The notes below the pieces were generated by a model. That model saw nothing but the letters and a program-made list of their open reading frames with translations, had not been told where the DNA came from and did not search any database. A DNA stretch of 64,000 bases from Pseudomonadota bacterium (GTDB lineage: Bacteria; Pseudomonadota; Alphaproteobacteria; Caulobacterales; Aquidulcibacteraceae). A program made the position numbers and the translations under genes. Position 1 is the first letter of the stretch; every line of letters begins with the position of its first letter. The DNA is taken from positions 496,001 to 560,000 of the forward strand of contig JAIUOD010000001.1 in assembly GCA_020161405.1 (NCBI GenBank), in the 5' to 3' direction. Shown here piece by piece: positions 54,702-62,763 of this stretch.

Positions 54702-54842
54702 ATGATTGACACTGCATTTTCGATGAATTTAAAGAGCCACATGGAACACGCAAAAATAAAAAACCCATTATTATTTTATTTTATTGCCATTATGGCTTTC
54801 GCGGCAATCATTTGTGCAATTTACATTGCGTGGAAGTTTTAA
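54702..54842 (+). CDS. Small single-helix membrane protein coupled to zapE
   Basis: An ATG at 54702 opens a 46-codon frame (MIDTAFSMNLKSHMEHAKIK, then a hydrophobic helix of about 20 residues LLFYFIAIMAFAAIICAIYIAW, ending KF). Its TAA stop shares one base with the zapE ATG (TAATG, 54840-54844), an arrangement typical of translational coupling. Internal ATGs at 54723 and 54741 are other possible starts. The composition, a basic flank before one helix, fits a real small inner-membrane protein with N-in orientation. I know of no family assignment. Confidence 0.6.
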   Translation: MIDTAFSMNLKSHMEHAKIKNPLLFYFIAIMAFAAIICAIYIAWKF

Positions 54843-55990
54843 TGGTTCGTTTCATTGATGCATATCGCGCCAAGGCAAATGACGGCCTAATCGAATTTGA
54901 TGCTGCCCAAGCGCAAGCAGCGGAAATCTTATCAATTCTTGAGGCGCGAATTGCAAATTTCAAACCCTTTAAACCAAAGTTCCTTTTTGGAAGGCCAGAA
55001 CCAACACCAAAAGGGCTTTTTATATATGGTAAAGTTGGTCGTGGAAAATCCATGCTTATGGATTTGTTTTTTGAACATACAAAGATAGAACCAAAAAGAC
55101 GCGTTCATTTTCATGAATTTATGGCCATGGTTCACGATGAGATTAATAAATGGCGCAAACTTTCAAATGATGAAAGAAAACAATTGCCCAATTTTGTAAA
55201 AGGCGCAGGCGATGATCCAATTGCGCCAATTGCAAAAAAAATCGCCAATGAAACATGGCTTTTATGTTTTGACGAGTTTCAAATCACTGATATTGCCGAT
55301 GCCATGATTTTGGGTCGTTTGTTTGACGCATTGTGGTCATATCAATGCGTTATAGTTGCCACATCAAATCGTCACCCCAAAGATCAATATCAAAATGGCC
55401 TTAATCGCCAAATTATTTTGCCATTTTTGGCGCGTCTTGAAGAAGAATTAGATATTCATTCCCTTGATTCTGATCGCGACTATAGGCTTGAACGCCTTGA
55501 ACAAGAGGCAACATATTTTCACCCTCTAAACCAAGATGCCAAAGATTTTATATCAAGGGCGTGGGAAAGGTTAACCTTTGGGGCAAATCCATTAGCGCAA
55601 AAAATAATTGTAGAGGGTCGACAAACCGAAATAAAAAGAACCGCCGCAGGGGTTGCATTATTTGATTTTACTGAACTTTGTGGCGATTATTCTTCTAATC
55701 AAAGCCCATTAGGTGTTCGCGATTATTTGGAAATATCGCGTATTTTCAACACTATAATTATTGAAAATGTCCCCCAATTAGGTAAGGATAAAGCCAATGA
55801 AGCCACAAGGTTTCGTAATTTAATTGACGCACTATATGAACATAAAACAAAATTGATTATAAGCGCTGCAGTTGAGGCTTCTGATTTATACAAAGAAGGC
55901 ACGCAAAGTTTTGAATTTGAACGCACCGCCTCAAGGCTTTATGAAATGCGTTCGCATGATTATTTATCATTGCCACATGATACAATTTGA
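54842..55990 (+). CDS. zapE: Cell division protein ZapE (AFG1-like ATPase)
   Basis: ZapE is an AAA+-related ATPase that binds FtsZ during cytokinesis; mitochondrial Afg1 relatives act in respiratory complex turnover. The 382-residue protein has IYGKVGRGKSMLMD (Walker A, 61-74), LLCFDEFQITDIADAMIL (Walker B), VATSNRHPKD (sensor 1) and GLNRQIILPFL. The ATG at 54842 matches the usual VRFIDAYRA start; 10 extra in-frame residues from 54812 would overlap the small upstream gene. Confidence 0.94.
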   Translation: MVRFIDAYRAKANDGLIEFDAAQAQAAEILSILEARIANFKPFKPKFLFGRPEPTPKGLFIYGKVGRGKSMLMDLFFEHTKIEPKRRVHFHEFMAMVHDEINKWRKLSNDERKQLPNFVKGAGDDPIAPIAKKIANETWLLCFDEFQITDIADAMILGRLFDALWSYQCVIVATSNRHPKDQYQNGLNRQIILPFLARLEEELDIHSLDSDRDYRLERLEQEATYFHPLNQDAKDFISRAWERLTFGANPLAQKIIVEGRQTEIKRTAAGVALFDFTELCGDYSSNQSPLGVRDYLEISRIFNTIIIENVPQLGKDKANEATRFRNLIDALYEHKTKLIISAAVEASDLYKEGTQSFEFERTASRLYEMRSHDYLSLPHDTI

Positions 55991-56017
55991 TTATGGAACA
56001 AACTGATTGGAATAAAA

Positions 56018-56428
56018 ATGATTGGGACAAAAGTTACACAAAGCCTTAGTGTTTCGCCGCAAATTAGCATCGAAAATATTGATGCAATCAAGGCCGAAGG
56101 ATTTGCACAAATTATTTGTAATCGCCCCGATGGCGAAAGCATGGATCAAACTGAATTTGCCGATATTGAAACCCGTGCCAAAGAATTGGGTTTAAAAATC
56201 ACGTACCAGCCAATAAATCCAATGACGCTTACACCTGAAAATGCTGCAATTTTTGATGAAATGGTTCAAAATGGCGGCAAAACTTTTGCTTATTGCCGAA
56301 CAGGAACACGATGCATAACTTTATGGGCAATGGCGCAATTGGAAAAAGGCGAAAACCCTGAAGAAATTTCGCAAATTGCACATAATGCTGGATATGATTT
56401 ATCAGGTCTTATTGGGCGGTATTTGTAA
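56018..56428 (+). CDS. DUF442/Blh-like phosphatase or sulfurtransferase domain protein
   Basis: This 136-residue protein matches the TIGR01244 family of small cysteine-dependent enzymes. The active-site loop AYCRTGTRCITLWA (Cys93-x5-Arg98) has the CX5R layout of tyrosine phosphatases, and FAQIICNRPDGE (about 29-40) is a family motif. The domain also occurs fused to metallo-beta-lactamase-like sulfur dioxygenases (Blh), hence the sulfide/persulfide link. It starts 27 bases after zapE and abuts tsaD. Confidence 0.88.
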   Translation: MIGTKVTQSLSVSPQISIENIDAIKAEGFAQIICNRPDGESMDQTEFADIETRAKELGLKITYQPINPMTLTPENAAIFDEMVQNGGKTFAYCRTGTRCITLWAMAQLEKGENPEEISQIAHNAGYDLSGLIGRYL

Positions 56429-57517
56429 TTGAAAATCCTTGGAATTGAATCTTCGTGTGATGAAACAGCGGCAAGCGTTATTGCCGATGACAATGGTCGC
56501 ATTTGCGTTCTTTCCAATATTATTGCAAGCCAAATCAAAGAACACACACTCTATGGCGGTGTTGTTCCCGAAATTGCCGCGCGATCGCATGTTGAGAAAA
56601 TTGATATTGTTATTAAAGAGGCTTTGTCAAAAGCAGGCGTAAGCCTTGATGAAATTGATGGTATTGCCGCAACCTCAGGCCCTGGTTTAATTGGCGGAGT
56701 TATGGTTGGGCTTTTGAGTGCGAAGGCACTTTGCGTTGGCACTGGCTTGCCCCTTTTGGCGGTTAATCACCTTGAAGGTCATGCACTTTCACCACGCCTA
56801 TCTGAGAAAGTTGATTTTCCATATCTTTTACTGTTGGTTTCAGGTGGACATTGCCAGATTTTGAAGGTTGAGGATGTGGGGCAATATCAACGACTTGGCA
56901 CAACAATTGATGATGCATTGGGTGAATGTTTTGATAAGGTCGCAAAAATCCTTGGCCTTGGATACCCTGGTGGGCCATTGGTTGAGGCGGCGGCAAAATT
57001 TGGTGATGAAAAACGTTTTGAACTTCCAAGGCCATTGATTGGGCGCGCGGGGTGCGATTTTTCATTTGCGGGCTTAAAAACTGCGGTTTTGCGTTTGGTT
57101 GAAAAGCTTTGCGAAAATGGCGAAAAATTAAAAACCCAGGATATAAATGATATTTGCGCCTCTTTTCAAAATACTATTACCAAAGTTTTGATAAATCGCC
57201 TTGCAAATGCTTTTGCAATGTCGGGGCTTAAGAGCGCAGATTGCCGCCTTGTATTGGCGGGCGGGGTTGCGGCAAATCAATTTATTCGCGAAAAACTTAT
57301 TGAATATTGCACCCAAAATTCATGGCAATTTTTTGCCCCTGAAATGCGCTTTTGCGGTGATAATGGTGCAATGATTGCCCTTGTTGGTTTGGAAAAACTA
57401 AAAATAGGCGATATTGCCCCAATTGATATTGCCCCGCGTCCAAGATGGCCACTTGATCAAAATTCAGACCCGATAGCGATTAAAAATGGGTGGGGCAAAA
57501 AGGGCGCTAAATCCTAA
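56429..57517 (+). CDS. tsaD: tRNA N6-adenosine threonylcarbamoyltransferase
   Basis: TsaD transfers threonylcarbamoyl to A37 of ANN-decoding tRNAs, working with TsaB, TsaC and TsaE. The 362-residue protein has IESSCDETAASV (7-18), the metal-binding NHLEGHAL (His114, His118), LLVSGGHCQI, DDALGECFDKVAK and the ATP-binding GLGYPGGP. The TTG start directly follows the stop of the DUF442 gene, with no gap; the N-terminal match from MKILGIESSC supports it. The partner genes are not in this window. Confidence 0.96.
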   Translation: MKILGIESSCDETAASVIADDNGRICVLSNIIASQIKEHTLYGGVVPEIAARSHVEKIDIVIKEALSKAGVSLDEIDGIAATSGPGLIGGVMVGLLSAKALCVGTGLPLLAVNHLEGHALSPRLSEKVDFPYLLLLVSGGHCQILKVEDVGQYQRLGTTIDDALGECFDKVAKILGLGYPGGPLVEAAAKFGDEKRFELPRPLIGRAGCDFSFAGLKTAVLRLVEKLCENGEKLKTQDINDICASFQNTITKVLINRLANAFAMSGLKSADCRLVLAGGVAANQFIREKLIEYCTQNSWQFFAPEMRFCGDNGAMIALVGLEKLKIGDIAPIDIAPRPRWPLDQNSDPIAIKNGWGKKGAKS

Positions 57518-57518
57518 A

Positions 57519-58088
57519 TTAACATGTTGCCGCAGGAACCCATTTAACATCATTTTTGCCATTGTCATTTGCACGACGCGCAAGAACGAAAAACAAATCA
57601 GATAATCGGTTTACATATTTGAATGCGGGTTGCGAAATATCAATTTCATTTTCAATCATTCGCGCAAGAATGCGTTCGGCGCGGCGTGCAATTGTGCGGC
57701 ATACGTGAAGATGGGTGGCAAGGGCGCTACCATAAGGCAAGATAAAACTATCTAAGGGGGCGATATTTTCATTGATTTGGTCAATTTCATTTTCAAGGCG
57801 CGTTACTTGGGTGTCAATAATCCGCAAAGGCTCCCAACCCAAATCGGGTTTTTCGGGGGTTGCCAAATCTGCACCTAAATCAAATAAATCATTTTGAATT
57901 CGCGCTAAAATTGCGCCCACAATTTCATCATCACAATTAAGGCGCGCAACACCTATAAAAGAATTTAATTCATCAATCGTGCCATAGGCCTCAAGACGAA
58001 TATTAGTTTTCGAAACCTCTTCACCAGTCGCCAAACGCGTCTTACCGCCATCACCAGTTTTTGTGTAGATTTTGTTGAGTGTAACCAT
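57519..58088 (-). CDS. Cob(I)alamin adenosyltransferase, PduO type
   Basis: This 189-residue enzyme transfers adenosyl from ATP to cob(I)alamin, making coenzyme B12. It has IYTKTGDGGKTRLATGEEV (7-25, ATP binding), LEAYGTIDELNSFIG, and CRTIARRAERILAR with YVNRLSDLFFVLARR. Adenosylcobalamin is needed by ethylmalonyl-CoA and methylmalonyl-CoA mutases, which fits the methylsuccinyl-CoA dehydrogenase further along. The start lies inside the 3' end of the sulfotransferase gene (38-base overlap). Confidence 0.94.
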   Translation of the reverse strand: MVTLNKIYTKTGDGGKTRLATGEEVSKTNIRLEAYGTIDELNSFIGVARLNCDDEIVGAILARIQNDLFDLGADLATPEKPDLGWEPLRIIDTQVTRLENEIDQINENIAPLDSFILPYGSALATHLHVCRTIARRAERILARMIENEIDISQPAFKYVNRLSDLFFVLARRANDNGKNDVKWVPAATC

Positions 58089-58854
58089 AATTACCTGAAT
58101 AGGTCATCCAGCTACTAATATCAAGTTTTGTCATTTTCTGAAATTCATGCATTTGTTCATTTAATTCATTATAAACGATTTCAAAATCACTATATTCTGG
58201 CATCGAAGGATATATTATATTCGCTCGCGCATTTAACGCAATTTTATTTTGAATTTTGAATTTTTCAATCTCCAAAAAATCACAAACCCTATCAATTAAT
58301 TTTTGTGGATTATTTTTTAGCTCTTCAAAACTTGCAATTAGAATCTGATTATGCGCAAAGTATTTTTGAATTATTTTTAATTTATCTGCATAATAACCAC
58401 GCTCGACATAAGAATAAATCCTGTAATCATGGTGTTTTATATCCAAACCTTTAAGTCTATCACGTCCAACACTTATAGCAGCTCGGAAATCAAGATTTTC
58501 ATCGCCACGATAGTAATTCATACAATATTGCGACCAAGCACGTTCGAATGGATCTCTGAAAATTAATATTATACGTGCGTCTGGTGCGAATTTTTTTATT
58601 CTTTCGATAGAATCTGGCCAATAATAGTATATTGGAGTAGCTTCAAAAGCATATTTCGAAACACGATTTTCTTCAAATGAATTACGATATATATCATAAT
58701 TAGGATTGGCCCAATTAATGTCTTCATTATCAAAAAAATGAAGCTCTTTATATTTTGATGGCGCAATTTGAGGGTGTTTACGTAAATATTCAAAAAAAGT
58801 CGTTGTGCCAGATTTTTGAACCCCACAACAAATTACCATTTGTTTATTGAACAT
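58051..58854 (-). CDS. Sulfotransferase family protein
   Basis: This 267-residue protein uses PAPS to sulfate an unknown acceptor. It shows the 5'-phosphosulfate loop CGVQKSGTTTFFEYL (10-24) and the 3'-phosphate motif IFRDPFERAWSQY (98-110; Arg100, Ser108), as in heparan/carbohydrate sulfotransferases. Codon and base composition look more AT-rich than flanking genes. It lies between a twin-TM gene and the PduO gene, normally adjacent in alphaproteobacteria, and overruns the latter by 38 bases. Recent insertion is a reasonable inference. Confidence 0.85.
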   Translation of the reverse strand: MFNKQMVICCGVQKSGTTTFFEYLRKHPQIAPSKYKELHFFDNEDINWANPNYDIYRNSFEENRVSKYAFEATPIYYYWPDSIERIKKFAPDARIILIFRDPFERAWSQYCMNYYRGDENLDFRAAISVGRDRLKGLDIKHHDYRIYSYVERGYYADKLKIIQKYFAHNQILIASFEELKNNPQKLIDRVCDFLEIEKFKIQNKIALNARANIIYPSMPEYSDFEIVYNELNEQMHEFQKMTKLDISSWMTYSGNYGYTQQNLHKNW

Positions 58855-58871
58855 AATATTGTCTTTTATTT

Positions 58872-59075
58872 TTAATTGCGGGTTTTAAACCAAAACCCAA
58901 CCATAATTAAAACCACCGCAACAAATTGCACAATAACCCTAAGGCGCATTAATTGATTAGAACGCGACTTGGCCTTATCGCCCGAAAACGCCAAATTAAT
59001 AACGCCAGCAACCAAAACAGCAACAACAAGCGCAATGGCAATAAAAATCGCCCAATTTATATTTGTAAGATTCAT
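58872..59075 (-). CDS. Twin transmembrane protein (HIG1-like)
   Basis: This 67-residue protein has two membrane helices (about 9-29 and 45-62) joined by a basic loop DKAKSRSNQLMRLRVIVQ, the layout of the small HIG1-like twin-TM family. Such genes commonly stand just upstream of the cobalamin adenosyltransferase and electron-transfer flavoprotein genes in alphaproteobacteria. Here the sulfotransferase lies between them. HIG1 proteins are linked to respiratory complexes, but the bacterial role is unproven. Confidence 0.8.
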   Translation of the reverse strand: MNLTNINWAIFIAIALVVAVLVAGVINLAFSGDKAKSRSNQLMRLRVIVQFVAVVLIMVGFWFKTRN

Positions 59076-59182
59076 GTTTCATCTTTTACATTATGCAGAA
59101 TCTTTTTCAATGCATAAAAAAGTTATTAGACAAATAGTGAACATAGAGTATTCGTAGACAATATTATTTTTAGGGTAAGTTC

Positions 59183-60226
59183 ATGCAAAGAAAATCACTC
59201 AAACTAGGAATACATAGCAAAGATAAAGTTCTACTATATATTACTTATTTGAAAATACTTATGAATATAATGGGAAGAAACCCATTCATAAAACAAATTG
59301 AAATATTTGACCTCTTTGCGGGCATGGGAAAAGATAGCTATGGAAACAAGGGAAGTGCACTTAGGGCGGCAGAAGAAATTGATTCTATTTCGAAAGATCA
59401 GCCAAGTTTAAAAGGCCGTTTTCAATTAAAGTTGAATGAAATTAATAAAAGCAATCACGAAAGCCTTAAACAACATTTATTAAAATTTTCGGATTTTACT
59501 GAAATTGAAAACCAAGATGCCAATATCTATGTAAGTAATTTAAATATAAAAAAAGATAATTTTAATTTTTTCTTTTTAGACCCCTTTGGGATTTCGGAGC
59601 TAACATTTTCATCTCTTAGCAAAATATTGAAATTGCATAAATCAGAAATAATGTTTTTTGTGCCAATTTCTTTCGTTAAACGTTTTAAAGATTCAGAACG
59701 CTTTACAAGTTTTTTGCTACAACTTGGAATAAACACTGATGATTTAAACACTAAACAAAGTGCATTGCTGTATTCAAAAAAAATAGCTGAAGCATTGCCT
59801 AAAATCTCTAGAAAAAAATACTGCTTTTTTCGTAATTTTAAGAATCTAGAAAACTCAAATCAGTATTGTTTGTTCTTTTTAACCGATAATATTCTCGGAG
59901 CAGAGAGATTTAATGAAGTGAATGTTAAGTTCAAAACAAATTCGGAGCTTCCAGATTTTACATTATTGGGTGGCGGTAACAATAAATTTGAAAGTGAGTT
60001 AAGAGCACTTAATAGAGAATTTAGCAATTTAGAAGCCTATGAAATTGGTGTAATGTGCGGGCTTTGGGGTTCAGAAATTAAAAAACATATGGAACGATTA
60101 ATTAAAGATGGTAAGCTGTTAGCAACTAAATTAGATTCCTCTGGTGGAAACATTATTTCTTTATATGTGAATTATGATAATTTTAAAAAACAAAATATGA
60201 AAATATCATTTGAATTCAGGAATTAA
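59183..60226 (+). CDS. tcmP: Three-Cys-motif partner protein TcmP
   Basis: This 347-residue protein matches the TcmP family, named for its constant genomic pairing with a three-cysteine protein. It has a methyltransferase-like fold: IFDLFAGMGKDSYG (41-54; DxFAGxG loop), KGSALRAAE, LNEI (Glu86), and FFFLDPFGISEL (129-140), followed by a C-terminal winged-helix-like segment EIGVMCGLWGSEIKKHMERLIKDGKL. The sequence is AT-rich compared with its neighbours. The start follows TAGGGTAAG. Three bases separate it from the DUF5131 gene. Activity is unknown; nucleic-acid or tRNA modification is an inference from the fold. Confidence 0.85.
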   Translation: MQRKSLKLGIHSKDKVLLYITYLKILMNIMGRNPFIKQIEIFDLFAGMGKDSYGNKGSALRAAEEIDSISKDQPSLKGRFQLKLNEINKSNHESLKQHLLKFSDFTEIENQDANIYVSNLNIKKDNFNFFFLDPFGISELTFSSLSKILKLHKSEIMFFVPISFVKRFKDSERFTSFLLQLGINTDDLNTKQSALLYSKKIAEALPKISRKKYCFFRNFKNLENSNQYCLFFLTDNILGAERFNEVNVKFKTNSELPDFTLLGGGNNKFESELRALNREFSNLEAYEIGVMCGLWGSEIKKHMERLIKDGKLLATKLDSSGGNIISLYVNYDNFKKQNMKISFEFRN

Positions 60227-60229
60227 ACA

Positions 60230-60952
60230 ATGGCGCAATCAACTATTGAATGGACAGAGCAAACTTGGAATCCTGTTTCGGGTTGCACCAAAATTAGCCC
60301 TGGGTGCAAGAATTGTTATGCTGAGAGAATGGCAAAGCGTTTGAAAGCAATGGGTTCTGAAAATTATCGCAATGGCTTTAAGTTGACATTGCACCCACAC
60401 ATGCTTTCGCGCCCATTAGAATTGAAAAAGCCTTCAATGATTTTTGTAAATTCTATGAGTGATTTATTTCACAAATCTGTTCCTGATGAATTTATTTTTC
60501 AAGTTTTTGAAACTATGAACAACGCATATTGGCATACTTTTCAAGTTCTTACAAAACGCCCTGAGCGAGTCGCTTCTTTGAATGATAAATTAAACTGGTC
60601 ACCTAATATTTGGATGGGCACAAGTATTGAACATTCAAAATATTTGAAAAGAATCGACGCATTAAGAGAAACTGATGCCGCAGTTAAATTCTTATCATGC
60701 GAGCCACTTTTAGGCGAACTCCCACACATGAATCTAAACGATATTGGTTGGGTAATAGTTGGCGGTGAATCTGGTCCAAAAGCACGGCCAATGAATGAAG
60801 AATGGGTGATTGATATACACGAGCAATGCGAAGATGCAGGCGTTGCCTTCTTCTTCAAACAATGGGGCGGCAAGAATAAAAAGGCGTCAGGGCGCACATT
60901 AAAAGGCAAAACATGGGATGAAATGCCAATAATTCAATGCGCCGCTGAATAA
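60230..60952 (+). CDS. Three-cysteine DUF5131 protein (phage Gp37/Gp68 family)
   Basis: This 240-residue protein begins [35 protein letters not shown] (read as TWNPVSGC and PGCKNCYAE), giving Cys19-x6-Cys26-x2-Cys29, and continues [34 protein letters not shown] and FFKQWGG, all family signatures. The three cysteines suggest a metal or Fe-S cluster; the spacing differs from the radical-SAM CX3CX2C. The family occurs in phages, plasmids and chromosomes, with TcmP as partner. The function is not established to my knowledge. It ends one base before the convergent mcd. Confidence 0.9.
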   Translation: MAQSTIEWTEQTWNPVSGCTKISPGCKNCYAERMAKRLKAMGSENYRNGFKLTLHPHMLSRPLELKKPSMIFVNSMSDLFHKSVPDEFIFQVFETMNNAYWHTFQVLTKRPERVASLNDKLNWSPNIWMGTSIEHSKYLKRIDALRETDAAVKFLSCEPLLGELPHMNLNDIGWVIVGGESGPKARPMNEEWVIDIHEQCEDAGVAFFFKQWGGKNKKASGRTLKGKTWDEMPIIQCAAE

Positions 60953-60953
60953 T

Positions 60954-62618
60954 TTATTCCTCAAGCAACCTTCTTGCTATTACCTGTGCTTGGATTTCGC
61001 CGGCGCCTTCGAAAATGTTAAGGATGCGGGCATCACATAATACGCGGCTTATTGGATATTCAAGTGCAAAGCCGTTGCCGCCATGAATTTGAAGGGCATT
61101 ATCGGCGCTTGACCATGCAACACGTGCCGCCAAAAGTTTTGCCATCCCCGCCTCTAGGTCACAGCGAACGCCAGTGTCTTTTTCTAAAGCCGCAAAATAA
61201 GTTAATTGGCGCGTGCCAACCAATTCGGCGGCCATTGAAACCAATTTATTATGAACGCGCGGGAATTCAAAAATCAAATCACCAAATTGTTTACGTTCAA
61301 GGGCGTATTTAAGCCCTAAATCAAGGGCGCATTGCGCAACACCAATTGCACGCGCCGCAGTTTGAATGCGTGCTGATTCAAAAGTTGCCATAAGGTGTTT
61401 AAAGCCCATGCCTTCGACACCACCCAAAAGATTTTCTTTGGGAACTTTGAAACCATCAAAGCCCAATTCATATTCTTTCATGCCGCGATAACCCAAAACC
61501 TCGATTTCGCCGCCAGTCATGCCATCTGTAGGGAATGGGTTTTCATCTGTGCCGCGTTTCTTTTCGGCCAATAACATTGAAAGGCCACGAAAATCTTTGG
61601 TTTCAGGGTTTGTACGAACTAAAAGTGTCATTAAATCGGCGCGGGCGGCATGGGTTATCCAAGTTTTATTGCCAGTAACCACATATTCCTCACCCTCCAA
61701 AACCCCACGTGTTTGTAATGACCCAAGATCAGAACCCGTGTTTGGTTCGGTGAAAACAGCGGTCGGTAAAATTTCGCCCGATGCAAGTTTTGGAAGCCAT
61801 TTTTGTTTTTGTTCTTCAGTGCCGCCATTGATAATTAATTCAGCGGCAATTTCAGAGCGAGTACCCAAAGAACCAACACCAATATAGCCGCGTGATAATT
61901 CTTCCGACACCACACACATTGCCTGTTTACCAAGGCCAGAACCACCATATTCTTCTTCAAGTGTAAGGCCAAACACACCCAAATCAGCCAATTCTTGCAC
62001 AATTTCAATTGGGATTAATTCATCTTTTAAATGCCATTCATGGGCAAAAGGCGTAACCTTATCTTGCGCGAAAGAATAAAAAGTATCGCGCACCATATCC
62101 AAAGTTTCATCAAGGCCTGTATTTTCAATTGTTGCATGACCATGTGCATTTTTAATCAATTGCGCGGTTTGGGTTTTTAAATCCTGATTATAAAGTGCAA
62201 TGATTTTTTTGCAGGCCACATTATTAAGCACGTCAAGAACAGCATCTTCAATTCCCAATTCATGCGGGCGGATTTTTTCATTGGTGGTCATGGCAATGCC
62301 ACCTTTTAAATCGGCAAGATATTCAGCGAATAAAACTATGCATAAATTAGCCTCAACTTGGGTAAACTTACCCTCTATGTGTAATTTTTGCGCCCATTTT
62401 GCAGTTTGATTTAGGGTTGCAATATAGGTTTCATACCATGAAAGGCCGTGTAATTGATGTTGGTATTTATCAAATAATTTGCGGTCTATTTTCCCATTAA
62501 TTTTTACCAATGATTTTGCAAATTCTACCGCATTTTTATTGATTGGCGCGATTAAAATTGAAATATCATTTAAAAGGCTTGGAATTGCTGCGATTGCGAA
62601 ATTATCGGCAGATGACAT
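60954..62618 (-). CDS. mcd: (2S)-methylsuccinyl-CoA dehydrogenase
   Basis: Mcd oxidises (2S)-methylsuccinyl-CoA to mesaconyl-CoA with FAD in the ethylmalonyl-CoA pathway for acetate assimilation. The 554-residue protein has the N-terminal extension of about 150 residues that distinguishes Mcd from ordinary acyl-CoA dehydrogenases (about 385 residues). The catalytic domain then shows LTLEEEYGGSGLGK, FTEPNTGSDLGS, the second flavin motif QIHGGNGF, and the catalytic glutamate in NIFEGAGEIQ. The start at 62618 follows GGGGA. No other genes of the pathway are in the window. Confidence 0.9.
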   Translation of the reverse strand: MSSADNFAIAAIPSLLNDISILIAPINKNAVEFAKSLVKINGKIDRKLFDKYQHQLHGLSWYETYIATLNQTAKWAQKLHIEGKFTQVEANLCIVLFAEYLADLKGGIAMTTNEKIRPHELGIEDAVLDVLNNVACKKIIALYNQDLKTQTAQLIKNAHGHATIENTGLDETLDMVRDTFYSFAQDKVTPFAHEWHLKDELIPIEIVQELADLGVFGLTLEEEYGGSGLGKQAMCVVSEELSRGYIGVGSLGTRSEIAAELIINGGTEEQKQKWLPKLASGEILPTAVFTEPNTGSDLGSLQTRGVLEGEEYVVTGNKTWITHAARADLMTLLVRTNPETKDFRGLSMLLAEKKRGTDENPFPTDGMTGGEIEVLGYRGMKEYELGFDGFKVPKENLLGGVEGMGFKHLMATFESARIQTAARAIGVAQCALDLGLKYALERKQFGDLIFEFPRVHNKLVSMAAELVGTRQLTYFAALEKDTGVRCDLEAGMAKLLAARVAWSSADNALQIHGGNGFALEYPISRVLCDARILNIFEGAGEIQAQVIARRLLEE

Positions 62619-62763
62619 TGTGTTTTCCCCAGTTTGTAACCACAAATTTAAATATTTGCAAAAACATAACAGGAAAAAACCGCTTTACAATAGGGGTTTA
62701 GATAAAATTCGACTTAAGTGTATCAGTTTTGCGAAATTTTGTGCAGTGCAACCACAGTTGACG

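Noticed and set aside
60230..60952. Classical radical-SAM enzyme
   Set aside because: The cysteines are spaced C-x6-C-x2-C rather than C-x3-C-x2-C, so the family is kept as DUF5131 with only a possible cluster.
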